Of a DNA stretch of 64,000 bases, positions 54,021 to 64,000 are shown piece by piece (within the stretch, counting starts at the first letter, position 1; each line of letters starts with the position of its first letter). The stretch covers positions 1,406,691 through 1,470,690 of the forward strand of contig NZ_BEYR01000001.1 in assembly GCF_002933815.1 (NCBI RefSeq), written 5' to 3'. Source of the stretch: Sphingobacterium sp. HMA12. Its GTDB lineage: Bacteria > Bacteroidota > Bacteroidia > Sphingobacteriales > Sphingobacteriaceae. The position numbers and the translations under genes were made by a program. The notes under the pieces were generated by a model. The model saw nothing but the letters and a program-made list of their open reading frames with translations. It was not told the origin of the DNA and ran no database searches.

Positions 54021-55208
54021 CTATTCTAGAATTCGCTGCGCATGTATGACAATAAGCTGATCATTCAGCACTGTTGTGAAGAAGCTGAAGGTGTCACCCG
54101 CATCTTTGATCTTAAACTTCTTTTTGATCTCCTCCGTTTTTAGCGGAAAATTTTTAGCGATAATATCAGCTATCAGCGGACTTTTCTTTTTCTTAAATTC
54201 TGTAAAAGATTCCACCTGCTTAATTATAAATACTTTCCCAGGAAAATCAGGGATTTTCTGATCGGAGGTATACAGATGAGTGCTTTTGTGTAGTTTTTTT
54301 AACCCAAAACGACTAGCAATTGTTTTAAACGCTCCTGCTTTGGCCAGGGCCACATCGGGTTCATAAAGATAGGATAGGGGGACACTATAATCCACCAGGG
54401 CCGCACGTTCTTCTGCATAGGTGAAAGGGACTACCTGCTGTTGCTCTCTGAACAGCCGCACAGCATGAATGACTGGTTCGCCTTCGTAGCCTTTCTCTTG
54501 AATAAAAATAAGTTCTTTACAATCATTTTGCAAGGATACCACATATACATCCTTTACATGAACTAACATACTCAATGCCGAAGAAATATCCAATAATGGC
54601 GCGAGCTTGCTGATAATAACATCAGATCGTTCAAAAAAATCGTTTTGCAGTGCAACCAAATTGGGCTCACATTCATCCAATAAAAATACTTTTTTATTTT
54701 GAACCCTGCGCGAAGGATCCAGATAGATATAATCAAAATGCTCCTGCGAACGGTTAAGGATGTAATCCACACCATTCGCCGCAACAACGCTAATATTTGT
54801 TGCGGACAATATTTTTGCATTATGCGAAGAAATTTCTGCAAGATCGGGATTGAGCTCACATGAAGTCACTTGCTTTGCGCGTATTGAAAAATAAAAGCTG
54901 TCGACACCAAAACCGCTCGTTACATCAATTAAATTTGTACCTTCCTGAATAAGCGAACTTTTAAATAATGCAGTTTTTTCAGACGAGCATTGTTCTAGAT
55001 TTAATTTAGCCGGGAAATAGATTCCAGGAGTCTTTGTCCATAGTGGAATTTTAATCTTTGCACGTTGTTTACCATCGAGCTGTGCAGCGAGTTCAGAAGA
55101 CGATATTCCTTCAAAAGGAAATTTCTTTAAAGCTATTTTGACAGGAGATTCCTTCAGGTTTTTTTCCAAAAACAACTGTACCTCCTTTTGAAGAATCAAT
55201 CTATTCAT
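54021..55208 (-). CDS. THUMP-like domain SAM methyltransferase (PG_1098 type)
   Basis: The 395-residue protein has an N-terminal helical domain, a class I methyltransferase core with NLIDVTSGFGVDSFYFSIRAKQVTSCELNPDLA (motif I) and YIYLDPSRRV (DPSR motif IV), and a C-terminal ferredoxin-like/THUMP-like domain known from PG_1098 of Porphyromonas. It resembles RNA methyltransferases, although the target is unknown. It abuts the aspartate kinase gene without any spacer (the ATG at 55208 is right after the kinase stop), so the two are translationally coupled. Confidence 0.85.
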   Translation of the reverse strand: MNRLILQKEVQLFLEKNLKESPVKIALKKFPFEGISSSELAAQLDGKQRAKIKIPLWTKTPGIYFPAKLNLEQCSSEKTALFKSSLIQEGTNLIDVTSGFGVDSFYFSIRAKQVTSCELNPDLAEISSHNAKILSATNISVVAANGVDYILNRSQEHFDYIYLDPSRRVQNKKVFLLDECEPNLVALQNDFFERSDVIISKLAPLLDISSALSMLVHVKDVYVVSLQNDCKELIFIQEKGYEGEPVIHAVRLFREQQQVVPFTYAEERAALVDYSVPLSYLYEPDVALAKAGAFKTIASRFGLKKLHKSTHLYTSDQKIPDFPGKVFIIKQVESFTEFKKKKSPLIADIIAKNFPLKTEEIKKKFKIKDAGDTFSFFTTVLNDQLIVIHAQRILE

Positions 55209-56471
55209 TTATATTTTCTTAACAAGAAGCTGACAAGTATATCTATCCTTTAATTCACTGATCACCTCCTTATCGACCAAAACTCGGTCGATCGTTTCCT
55301 GGTTATAATAACGGATAGTGATTAACTCAAGACCAGACTCATAGGTAACTTTAAATCGTTGCTCAAGATCGTTAATTAAATCCACCAGGTTTTTCCCGGT
55401 ATCATCCACTGCGACGGTGAAATTTATCGCCGTATTGTGCATCATATTGATTTTGATGCGATGTTCATGAAACAGATTAAAGATATCCCTGAGGTTGTCT
55501 TCCACGATGAAAGAAAAATCCCGTGGCGAAATAGAAATAAAAATCTGATTTACTTTAAATATAAACGAAGGGACTGGTAATGTCTGATTTGTACTTCGAA
55601 TTATCGTTCCGGGAGACTCCGGATCAACAAAAGAACGCACATTTAAGGCGATTTTTTTATTCTGCAACGGTTTGATCGTCTTCGGATGAATGACAGTCGC
55701 ACCATAATAGGTAAGTTCGATCGCATCCGTATAAGATAGTTCGGGAATCAATTCGGTTTTTTCAAACCATTTGGGATCAGCATTGAGAACCCCCGGAACG
55801 TCTTTCCAGATTGTTACATTTTCAGCATTTAAACATGACGCAAATATAGCTGCTGAATAATCCGAACCTTCACGACCTAAAGTTGTTGTGAAATTCTCCG
55901 ATGTGGACCCCAGAAAACCCTGCGTGATGACAATATATTCGTCCAATATGGATGGAAGTTCAGCCCGGATTTTCTCTTCTGTTTTGCTCCAGTCCACGGC
56001 AGCCTCGCGGTAGGTATTATCGGTCAATATATAATCACGCGCATCTACCCACTTTACTTTCTCCCCAATAAAGGCAACATAGGCAGCGACAATTTTCGTC
56101 GAGATCAATTCGCCCATGGACACGATCTGGTCAAATAGGTAATCGTAGGAGTCCTGCGGATCCTCTTCCAAAATCCATTCGATCTCGACGAAACAGTTGG
56201 CAATTTCATCGAATATAGGATGTTCACCTCCAGGAAATAGGTCCTGAAGAATTTGAAAATGAAATGCTTTGGCTTCTTCAAGGGTTTGAAACTGCAAGCC
56301 CGTATTATTATAATATTCTCTGGTCAATTTCTCCAGAAGGTTTGTTGTCTTACCCATGGCAGAGATAACGACCAACAAAGCTTCACCTTTGTATTTCGAA
56401 ATAATCTTTGCTGAATTTCTGACACTTTCTGCATCCTTTACCGATGCACCTCCAAATTTAAAAACCTGCAT
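55209..56471 (-). CDS. lysC: Aspartate kinase
   Basis: The 420-residue monofunctional kinase phosphorylates aspartate as the first step of lysine, threonine and methionine synthesis. MQVFKFGGASVKDAESVRN is the standard FGGxSV start; TLGREGSDYSAAIFA (TxGRGGSD-like) and KDVPGVLNADPKWF bind substrates. The C-terminal ACT domains (LRDIFNLFHEHRIKINMMHNTAINFTVAVDD) give feedback control by lysine or threonine. No homoserine dehydrogenase fusion is present. The symbol is by function only. Confidence 0.92.
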   Translation of the reverse strand: MQVFKFGGASVKDAESVRNSAKIISKYKGEALLVVISAMGKTTNLLEKLTREYYNNTGLQFQTLEEAKAFHFQILQDLFPGGEHPIFDEIANCFVEIEWILEEDPQDSYDYLFDQIVSMGELISTKIVAAYVAFIGEKVKWVDARDYILTDNTYREAAVDWSKTEEKIRAELPSILDEYIVITQGFLGSTSENFTTTLGREGSDYSAAIFASCLNAENVTIWKDVPGVLNADPKWFEKTELIPELSYTDAIELTYYGATVIHPKTIKPLQNKKIALNVRSFVDPESPGTIIRSTNQTLPVPSFIFKVNQIFISISPRDFSFIVEDNLRDIFNLFHEHRIKINMMHNTAINFTVAVDDTGKNLVDLINDLEQRFKVTYESGLELITIRYYNQETIDRVLVDKEVISELKDRYTCQLLVKKI

Positions 56472-56496
56472 TTATTTTATTGAGTTTAGTTGATTG

Positions 56497-57288
56497 CTAA
56501 TTGATACTATTGATATAATGTAATCCTTTTTTTGACATCAGATCTTTAAAAGTTGAGTAGGGAATACGCAGCTCTGTGCCGCCTTCCGCGTAAGATTTAA
56601 TTTCGTAGATATTATAATAAAATAATAGTTCGTTTTTTTCAAATGTAAAATTATCTGCAAGCGAAAACTTACCACCTTCAAAAAAATATTTTCCATTTAA
56701 GGAATCATCGTTATGCAGTCCCTCTTGCTTCCGAAAACACTGTTCAGCGATTGTGATAAACTTATCTTTATCTTCTTTACGAATAATATCGTCAATTGTA
56801 ATGGGACTATTAGACTGCCTATCAAAGTTCGAATATAAGGTTACATGGTCGCCATGAGCTCCGCCAGTATATTCCTCCTGTTTTGTTCGTATCGCTAGAT
56901 ACATGGGCGTATTTGCAACTACGTCAACCTGAAGATCTCGATTCCAGGTCGCAGTAGATTTACCATTGTTATCATCCACATATTCATTATAAGCATTGAT
57001 AAAACGATGGGCGGCTTCTTCCATGCTGGTATCTCCTTCAAGATGAACAATAGATGAGACAAGATCATTGATTTTTGCTTCATCGAACACCGGATAGCTC
57101 GCCCGGAAATAAGTAGTATCCAATTGATCTTCTCCTTTTAGAAAATAATTACTATGCTCATCAACCATTTTTTTGTGATAGGAGAGTGTGTCCCCGGTCT
57201 GAGCTAGGGAAGGTGATACACTTTTGTTTTGACACGAAGACAAAAAACAGCCTATAGATAATATTTTAAAAAAAAGATAAAACCGCAT
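56497..57288 (-). CDS. RsiV/DUF3298-like lipoprotein
   Basis: A 263-residue lipoprotein (lipobox LSIGCFLSSCQN) with a DUF4163/DUF3298 pair: YFRASYPVFDEAKINDLVSSIVHLEG in the first domain and the hallmark TGGAHGDHVTLYSNFDRQSNSPITIDDI in the second, then YAEGGTELRIPYSTFKDLM. Such domains bind lysozyme in RsiV or act in PdaC-type proteins. Here no sigma factor is next to it. It may be a lysozyme-binding or envelope protein; function is not proven. Confidence 0.82.
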   Translation of the reverse strand: MRFYLFFKILSIGCFLSSCQNKSVSPSLAQTGDTLSYHKKMVDEHSNYFLKGEDQLDTTYFRASYPVFDEAKINDLVSSIVHLEGDTSMEEAAHRFINAYNEYVDDNNGKSTATWNRDLQVDVVANTPMYLAIRTKQEEYTGGAHGDHVTLYSNFDRQSNSPITIDDIIRKEDKDKFITIAEQCFRKQEGLHNDDSLNGKYFFEGGKFSLADNFTFEKNELLFYYNIYEIKSYAEGGTELRIPYSTFKDLMSKKGLHYINSIN

Positions 57289-57312
57289 TGAATTGATTGT
57301 TTCCCCTCTAAT

Positions 57313-57765
57313 TTAATAAGTGATTGACACATTAATCCACTCCGAATCAAAATCAGCTTTATACCGCTCGTAGAATTTGATGGCAGATTCGTTCCAGTCC
57401 AAAACTTGCCATACCATGCCATGGTAACCACATTCTTTACCATAGGCGAGCGTCCTGTCAAAAAGTTGCTTGCCCATTCCCAGTCCGCGCATTTTTTCGG
57501 TAACGATTAAATCTTCCAGATAGAGTCTTCTTCCTTTCCAGGTGGAGTATCTGACGTAATATAATGAAATTCCAACAATTTCTTCACCAATTTCCGCTAC
57601 AAATGCACCCCAAATAGGATTATCGCCAAACCCCGCTTCTTCAAACTCCGCGAGGGAAACCGTTACTTCATCCGGAGCTTTCTCATAGATCGCCAATTCT
57701 TTGATTAGCTCAAGCATTTGTGGGCAATCAGACTTAATTGCTGCGCGTATAATTGGTTTAGTCAT
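57313..57765 (-). CDS. GNAT family N-acetyltransferase
   Basis: This 150-residue protein has a diamine/spermidine acetyltransferase-like GNAT fold: IRAAIKSDCPQMLELIKELAIYEKAPDEV (N-terminal helices), YLEDLIVTEKMRGLGMGKQLFDRTL with the acetyl-CoA loop (RGLGMG), and MVWQVLDWNESAIKFYERYKADFDSEW. The pattern EKAPDEV and LDWNxxAIxFY is the SSAT-like signature, so small polyamines or thialysine are plausible substrates. It overlaps yggS by 8 bp. Confidence 0.85.
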   Translation of the reverse strand: MTKPIIRAAIKSDCPQMLELIKELAIYEKAPDEVTVSLAEFEEAGFGDNPIWGAFVAEIGEEIVGISLYYVRYSTWKGRRLYLEDLIVTEKMRGLGMGKQLFDRTLAYGKECGYHGMVWQVLDWNESAIKFYERYKADFDSEWINVSITY

Positions 57766-58450
57766 TGTTTTTATAATGTTTGATTACTCTTCTACCAAAG
57801 ATTGTGCTTCCAATACGAACCATAGTTGATCCCTCTTCAATCGCCAATTTATAGTCCGATGACATTCCCATCGAAAGTATGTTAAAATAATCATCTTTCC
57901 GGTAGAAGCTAGCTTTAATGCCGTCAAATAACATCTTTAATTCGTAAAACTCCGCTTTGATCACCTTCTCATTATCTGTATTGGATGCAATCCCCATCAG
58001 TCCACAAATTCGGATATTCTTTAGTTCCAGGAATTCCTCATCACGAAGGAGCTCGATCAACTCCGCATGATCCAGACCGAATTTGGTATCCTCATCAGCG
58101 ATATAAACTTGCAATAGACAATCAATGATACGATTAGCTTTTAACGCATGTTTATTAATTTCTTTTAACAGCTTTAAGGAATCTACGGAAGCAATCAGGC
58201 TAACGAATGAGGCAATATATTTCACCTTATTCGTCTGTAGATGTCCGATCATATGCCACTGAATATCTTTGGGTAAAAGCTCTGCTTTCTCAATTAATTC
58301 TTGAACATGATTTTCACCAAAAATACGTTGTCCAGCCTCATAGGCTTCCATGATTTCTGAATTGGACTTTGTCTTTGAAACTGCTACAAGCTGAACGCCT
58401 TTGGCCTCAGCTTCCAATCTTAAAGCTTCTAAATTACTCGCAATACTCAT
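57758..58450 (-). CDS. YggS family PLP homeostasis protein
   Basis: From ATG 58450 (MSIASNLEALRLEAEAKG) the protein has 230 residues, the normal size of PLPBP. LVAVSKTKSNSEIMEAYEAGQRIFGENHVQELIEKAELLP contains the PLP-binding Lys in VAVSKTK, and IQWHMIGHLQTNKVKYI, LSMGMSSDYKLAIEEGSTMVRIGSTIFGRR complete the site. It keeps free PLP low and buffers vitamin B6. It is cotranscribed with the overlapping GNAT gene. The earlier in-frame start at 58513 is unlikely. Confidence 0.9.
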   Translation of the reverse strand: MSIASNLEALRLEAEAKGVQLVAVSKTKSNSEIMEAYEAGQRIFGENHVQELIEKAELLPKDIQWHMIGHLQTNKVKYIASFVSLIASVDSLKLLKEINKHALKANRIIDCLLQVYIADEDTKFGLDHAELIELLRDEEFLELKNIRICGLMGIASNTDNEKVIKAEFYELKMLFDGIKASFYRKDDYFNILSMGMSSDYKLAIEEGSTMVRIGSTIFGRRVIKHYKNND

Positions 58451-58522
58451 TTCCGATATAGTTTGATGATGTAAAAAGTGCCAAATGTCGGTCCTTTTTG
58501 TAAATTTGTACAAAACTACGAA

Positions 58523-59281
58523 ATGCTACGATTAATACTGAATCTACTTGCGGTGATTTTTTTATTTGGTTCCTGTGTCAGACCAGAAGAGAAGGATATT
58601 ATCTCACAAAGCAAATTTGTCAATGCTTTGACAGAAATCCAATTGACAGATTCGTATCTCAATATTTTGCCCATTGATAGTGCACGCAAAGTGATGGTGC
58701 CTTTGTATCAGGTAACTTTTGATAAATACGGGTTGGACTCCGTATCTTTTAAAAAAAATCTGAACTATTATGGTAAAGATGCTGAGGTCATGTCAGCTAT
58801 TTACAAGAAAGTGGAAGATAACTTGACTAAGCAGAATAAGTTTTATACGGATATCGAACGTAAAAAGCAAGACTCCATCCGCACGAGGGATTCGATTGTC
58901 AATGCGCGGATTCAGGATAGTACGAATCGTATCATGCGACAACAACAACAGTATCAAGAAAATATTGCTGCGCTTATCCACTACAAACCAAGTAAGGAAA
59001 AATTCAGCTTTAAAGAGGCATCTTCACTGTTTAACAAAAATTTCCAGCAGAAAACAGGTATTAGTTTGGACAGCTATTTAATGAACCAGCTTTCTACAGC
59101 CAGTTCAAATATTCCAGCCGGTTCAACAACACCTGCATCCTCAGGAAATCCTGCGCCCCCGGCGACAACACCTGGCATTTCAGCAAAGGACACAGCAACG
59201 TTACCAAAAAAAATGGAGCAAAGGCTTGAGAAACCTATCCTTACTCCACCACAGGCGTTAAAACCTGTGTCAGAACTTTAA
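58523..59281 (+). CDS. DUF4296 domain lipoprotein
   Basis: The ATG at 58523 gives a 252-residue lipoprotein with signal LLAVIFLFGSCVRPEE. The DUF4296 region runs to about residue 105 (ISQSKFVNALTEIQLTDSYLNIL..YLDKYGLDSVSFKKNLNYY), followed by a predicted coiled coil (NLTKQNKFYTDIERKKQDSIRTRDSI..) and a low-complexity Pro/Ser/Thr/Ala tail (PAGSTTPASSGNPAPPATTP). It is a Bacteroidota-specific outer-membrane or periplasmic protein of unknown function. mutS2 begins 20 bp downstream. A TAAATTTG box is at 58501-58508. Confidence 0.85.
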   Translation: MLRLILNLLAVIFLFGSCVRPEEKDIISQSKFVNALTEIQLTDSYLNILPIDSARKVMVPLYQVTFDKYGLDSVSFKKNLNYYGKDAEVMSAIYKKVEDNLTKQNKFYTDIERKKQDSIRTRDSIVNARIQDSTNRIMRQQQQYQENIAALIHYKPSKEKFSFKEASSLFNKNFQQKTGISLDSYLMNQLSTASSNIPAGSTTPASSGNPAPPATTPGISAKDTATLPKKMEQRLEKPILTPPQALKPVSEL

Positions 59282-59301
59282 CCATCAAAGAATATAATTT
59301 T

Positions 59302-61674
59302 ATGGTATATCCATTAAATGCGATAGATAAACTCGGTTTTTACGAGATAAAAGATAAAATAAAACAAAAGTGCCTGAGCGAATCAGGACGTGAACTGGTT
59401 GAAAAAATTCAGCCGCAAACTCGCTTCGATCAGATAGATCGTTTTTTGAGGCAGACAAGCGAATTTAAAGATCTTCTCGTCAACGATGGCGCATTTCCCG
59501 TCGAGAATTTTTTTCCTTTAAAATCCATTGTTGAAAAGGCTAGGGCCGAAGGTGCTTTTCTACTTGAAGAGGAGTTTTTTCGTGTCCTGTTGTCCTTGAA
59601 AACTGTTTACGCCATCATTCGATATTTTAACGAAAGAGAAGGTCTATATCCGAATTTGGAAGTGCTCTTTGAGCATCTACCCATAGAGAAGGGAATCATC
59701 CGGGATATTGAAACAGTCATCGACGAGCGTGGAAAACTCAAAAATAATGCCTCCCGCCTGTTACTTGAGATCACCCAGCAAATACAACGTGCGGAACAAG
59801 ATGCGCTCAAACGCATAAATAGTATTTTCAAAAATGCCCAGGACAGCGGGTGGACTGCGGATGGCAATTTGACTGTACGCGATGGGCGTCTATGTATCCC
59901 CATCCTGGCGGAGAACAAAAGAAAGCTCAAAGGATTGATCCACGACGAGTCAGCAACAGGACAAACAGCTTATATTGAACCAGAAGAGGTATTCCAGCTT
60001 AACAATAAGATTAGAGATCTTGAATTTGAGCGCAGGAGGGAGGTTATCCGAATTCTTGTGGAACTCACAGATAAAGTACGTCCACATCTCCCATTATTGC
60101 TGTCTTATCATGGCTTATTGACCAAGGTAGATTTTGTTCGGGCCAAAGCTTTGTTTGCCTTGGATATTGAGGCCGAGATGCCGGAACTGTCCAAAGAAGC
60201 TGAGATCAATCTCATCAATGCGCGCCACCCTTTACTCATCCTCAACGAACACCATAAAAGCACCGTCGTTCCATTGAATATACAGATCGATCAGCTGCAA
60301 CGTGTTATTGTTGTCTCCGGACCAAACGCCGGTGGTAAGTCAGTCTGTATGAAGACGGTAGGTTTGCTACAGATCATGGTACAATCGGGTTTATTGATTC
60401 CAGCTGAACCAACGACGAAAGTAGGCGTATTTAAGCAGATATTTGCTGACATCGGTGATGATCAATCTATTGAGAGTGATCTAAGTACCTATAGTGCGCA
60501 TTTGTCGAAAATGAAATATTTTACGGAATTTGCCAGTGGACGCACTTTGGTACTCATTGATGAATTCGGTACCGGAACAGACCCCTTATTTGGTGGACCT
60601 ATTGCCGAAGCTGTGTTGGAATCGTTGAATAAAAAGCAGATTAGAGGCGTGGTCACCACCCACTACTCAAACCTAAAGGTGTTTGCGAGCAATACGACGG
60701 GTCTGGAGAACGCTTCCATGTTGTTCGATAACCGGGAGATGCGCCCCATGTATATTCTTCAGATCGGTAAACCCGGTAGTTCTTATGCCTTCGAAATTGC
60801 ACAGAAAATAGGATTGGGAAAAGATATTCTGGAGGCTGCCAAAGGGAAAATCGGCGTACAACAAAAAAAGGTAGATACTTTATTGATTGACCTCGAACGG
60901 GAAAAGAAAGAGGTGTTTGATACGAAAGTTGCCATCAATAAAAGGGAAAAAGAACTTGAATCCCTTAAATCTGAGTACCTGGAATTGCAAAGTTATCTAG
61001 AGGAAAATAAACGGATTATACTGAAAAAAGCCAAAGAGGAGGCTCAGGAAATCATCAAAAACTCCAATAAATTAATTGAAAATACGGTTGCACAGATCAA
61101 GTCGGCGAAAGCTGACAAGGAGAAAACCCGTGAACTGCGCAGCAATCTGGATCAGGCTTTGAAAGCCGTTTTGCCAAAAGAACAGGCGACTAAGCAAGTC
61201 ATCAAAGAGAAAATAACGGAATCCTCCGAACTGACCGTAGGTGACTGGGTACAGATTATTGACAATGGAGCTGAAGCGCAGGTTGTTGAAATTGCTAAAA
61301 ACAACTTGATTCTTGCCATGGGAGAATTGCGAACAGTACAGAAACGAAAGAACGTCCTTAAGCTCGAAGGACGGGAAAATAAGAAATCGGCAAAAAGTTT
61401 GTCCAAGTCATTGTCAGCTGGAACGGTTGCGGATTTTAATCCGGAAATAGACCTGAGAGGAATGCGTACCGAAGATGCATTGAATGAATTGGAGAAGGTG
61501 CTGGATAGGGCTGTTATGGTAGGCTATCCATCACTAAAAATTATCCACGGGAAAGGGGACGGTATTCTACGAAAATTCATTCGGGATTACTTGCGTAAAT
61601 ACAGTCATGTCAGCCGGTTTGAAGATGAACATCAAGACCGCGGCGGAGACGGGATAACTTATGCTTATTTATAG
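59302..61674 (+). CDS. mutS2: Endonuclease MutS2
   Basis: The 790-residue MutS homologue lacks the mismatch-recognition N-domains. The ATPase core has VVSGPNAGGKSVCMKTVGLLQ (Walker A), STYSAHLSKM, LVLIDEFGTGTDPLFGG (Walker B), and VVTTHYSNLKVFA. A long coiled coil (about residues 510-620) follows. The Smr endonuclease domain ends the protein (EIDLRGMRTEDALNELEKVLDRAV and IHGKGDGILRKFIRDYL). MutS2 acts in ribosome rescue by splitting collided ribosomes, and in anti-recombination. Length is normal. Confidence 0.95.
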   Translation: MVYPLNAIDKLGFYEIKDKIKQKCLSESGRELVEKIQPQTRFDQIDRFLRQTSEFKDLLVNDGAFPVENFFPLKSIVEKARAEGAFLLEEEFFRVLLSLKTVYAIIRYFNEREGLYPNLEVLFEHLPIEKGIIRDIETVIDERGKLKNNASRLLLEITQQIQRAEQDALKRINSIFKNAQDSGWTADGNLTVRDGRLCIPILAENKRKLKGLIHDESATGQTAYIEPEEVFQLNNKIRDLEFERRREVIRILVELTDKVRPHLPLLLSYHGLLTKVDFVRAKALFALDIEAEMPELSKEAEINLINARHPLLILNEHHKSTVVPLNIQIDQLQRVIVVSGPNAGGKSVCMKTVGLLQIMVQSGLLIPAEPTTKVGVFKQIFADIGDDQSIESDLSTYSAHLSKMKYFTEFASGRTLVLIDEFGTGTDPLFGGPIAEAVLESLNKKQIRGVVTTHYSNLKVFASNTTGLENASMLFDNREMRPMYILQIGKPGSSYAFEIAQKIGLGKDILEAAKGKIGVQQKKVDTLLIDLEREKKEVFDTKVAINKREKELESLKSEYLELQSYLEENKRIILKKAKEEAQEIIKNSNKLIENTVAQIKSAKADKEKTRELRSNLDQALKAVLPKEQATKQVIKEKITESSELTVGDWVQIIDNGAEAQVVEIAKNNLILAMGELRTVQKRKNVLKLEGRENKKSAKSLSKSLSAGTVADFNPEIDLRGMRTEDALNELEKVLDRAVMVGYPSLKIIHGKGDGILRKFIRDYLRKYSHVSRFEDEHQDRGGDGITYAYL

Positions 61675-61680
61675 CAATAT

Positions 61681-61723
61681 AAGAGCACTCGCATGTGCAC
61701 GCATGCGAGTGCTCTTTATTTTT
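61681..61723 (+). terminator. Terminator of mutS2
   Basis: AAGAGCACTCGCATG (61681-61695) and CATGCGAGTGCTCTT (61702-61716) form a perfect 15-bp stem with TATTTTTT following. Confidence 0.9.
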
Positions 61724-62061
61724 TAGATCGCTTGATCTTTACCACCAAAGGTGATCATCACCATACCGACAATAATAACAAACATGCCGGCAACCTGCTG
61801 CCAGCTCAGTGGACTTTTAAAATAAAATGCCATTGCCAACTGAACGGTCAGAAAAGTCCCTCCTGAACATAATGCTATAACAATAGGTTGAGAGACATTT
61901 TTAAATAATTGAATGAGAAACCAGCTCGCCGAAAGCAAAATAATATTGCCGACAATCAAGGCCGCCCATTTATACTTCGGATGAATACCACCGAGTTTAA
62001 ATAGGATGGAGGAGACAATTTGGCAAGCCCAAAATGCCACAAAATAAAGGTAGTTTAACAT
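61723..62061 (-). CDS. Small four-helix transporter (SMR/EamA-like)
   Basis: The 112-residue protein has four hydrophobic helices in the EmrE-like layout (NYLYFVAFWACQIVSSILFKLG; KWAALIVGNIILLSASWFLIQLF; PIVIALCSGGTFLTVQLAMAFYF; QQVAGMFVIIVGMVMITFGG). The catalytic Glu of EmrE in helix 1 is not at the usual place; Gln and Cys occur there, so proton-coupled drug export is uncertain. It is more similar to EamA-like half-transporters. The next gene (62070) lies 8 bp upstream on the same strand, so they form one unit. Confidence 0.72.
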   Translation of the reverse strand: MLNYLYFVAFWACQIVSSILFKLGGIHPKYKWAALIVGNIILLSASWFLIQLFKNVSQPIVIALCSGGTFLTVQLAMAFYFKSPLSWQQVAGMFVIIVGMVMITFGGKDQAI

Positions 62062-62069
62062 AATTGTCG

Positions 62070-62315
62070 CTATTCGTATCTACTGTAAGCCCCGTTAAAA
62101 GATTGACGCATTAACGCGAACTGGTCTATTACACTTTTCAGAAATTCCTCATCAAGCAATTCAAAAACACCATTTACGCCACCTATAATGTCAACCTCTG
62201 CAATTTTATAGGACTGCTCCAGATTTCCTTGTTCAAATTTGATGATGAATTTTTGATTCATTCCAAAGATGGAAATCTTGCAATCAGGATGGGGGAGTTC
62301 CGCTATTAATCTCAT
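62070..62315 (-). CDS. Small conserved hypothetical protein
   Basis: An 81-residue soluble protein with alternating beta and helical elements (MRLIAELPHPDCKISIFGMNQKFIIKFEQGNLEQSYKIAEVDIIGGVNGVFELLDEEFLKSVIDQFALM). The amphipathic pattern and good codon usage support a real gene, and similar short proteins occur in Sphingobacteriaceae. No function is known. It is cotranscribed with the transporter-like gene 8 bp downstream. Confidence 0.68.
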   Translation of the reverse strand: MRLIAELPHPDCKISIFGMNQKFIIKFEQGNLEQSYKIAEVDIIGGVNGVFELLDEEFLKSVIDQFALMRQSFNGAYSRYE

Positions 62316-62352
62316 GTAAATCTCTTGTTTTAAAAATTACCATAAAAGTATA

Positions 62353-62385
62353 AAAAAACGCCCAAATGAAATACATTTGAGCGTT
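62353..62385 (-). terminator. gdhA terminator
   Basis: On the minus strand AACGCTCAAATG pairs with CATTTGGGCGTT (one mismatch) followed by seven T residues; it is 32 bp after the gdhA stop. Confidence 0.8.
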
Positions 62386-62416
62386 CAGGATTATGATATG
62401 ATTAGAAAAAGGCTGA

Positions 62417-63751
<1,335 letters not shown>

Positions 63752-64000
63752 TTAATTAGTAAAATTTCCCTTTGGCTGGCACTAATTTATGTATTTTTTA
63801 ATAAAAATCCAATTTTTGTTAATTTTTTATAAATTTTGCGTTGTTATAATGAAATTTCGAATTCTATAAAATATGGCTATTTAGCTTGATTATATCGAAA
63901 TGTAGCCAAAAACAAATCATCCGCGTATTTTATTCGATACTTTAGATAAAAAAAAGAATCATTTTCGATTTTATATAGAACAGGCTAAACGTAATGATTT

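Overview
The window looks like chromosomal DNA of a Sphingobacterium-like member of the Bacteroidota (Sphingobacteriaceae). Supporting signs are AT-rich spacers, several perfect Bacteroidota promoters (TTTG, 19-20 bp, TAnnTTTG), few Shine-Dalgarno sites, families almost restricted to the phylum (DUF3822, DUF4296, DUF6157, DUF4369-TlpA, THUMP-like PG_1098 methyltransferase), and an alpha-oxoamine synthase of the serine palmitoyltransferase type. The genus assignment is an inference.

Layout. 1-6.5 kb: truncated DUF389 membrane protein, Tet-type MFS exporter, OsmC, DinB, PH-like membrane protein, DUF4369-thioredoxin, DedA and DUF6157. 6.55-7.48 kb: a 0.93 kb gap holding an orphan terminator and a strong candidate structured small RNA. 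7.5-16.4 kb: alpha-oxoamine synthase, TetR, VOC protein, membrane metallophosphoesterase, glgC, a small-ORF/palindrome region, a decayed lipoprotein gene, an EptA-like phosphoethanolamine transferase and a RibD-like reductase. 16.4-18.5 kb is a decay zone: an unknown ORF and two clear pseudogenes (a metallophosphoesterase with several frameshifts and an M20 peptidase with a large internal deletion). 18.6-27.3 kb is a stress and metal region: AlkC-type repair protein, VOC plus MarR divergent from a short UvrA-like ATPase, CopA and a CopZ-like chaperone, a small secreted protein and a TlpA lipoprotein. 27.3-34.5 kb: hydrolase, CDF transporter, beta-barrel protein, Gfo/Idh/MocA oxidoreductase, Fur-like DNA-binding module, and a sugar transporter plus GH130 lipoprotein behind a clear promoter/operator.

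34.6-64 kb is mostly core housekeeping: tRNA-His, htpG, yqgE, pdxH-nuoC-nuoD, a polyprenol-phosphate mannosyltransferase with ruvB, a DPP IV-like peptidase, a RecD-like helicase divergent from DUF3822-rsmD-coaD, aldo/keto reductase, tRNA-Leu, a diheme cytochrome c, small envelope proteins, an LLM oxidoreductase, aspartate kinase with a THUMP-like methyltransferase, RsiV-like lipoprotein, yggS-GNAT, DUF4296, mutS2, an SMR-like transporter and gdhA. No CRISPR array, insertion sequence, prophage or rRNA was seen.

The most interesting non-protein signals are the candidate small RNA at 7.15-7.31 kb, a promoter plus 20-bp palindrome in front of a 29-residue membrane ORF at 13.2 kb, twin MarR operators 22 bp apart at 20.7 kb, a LacI-type palindrome at the start site of the GH130 operon, and two long perfect AT-rich inverted repeats that do not look like intrinsic terminators (48.8 and 52.9 kb).
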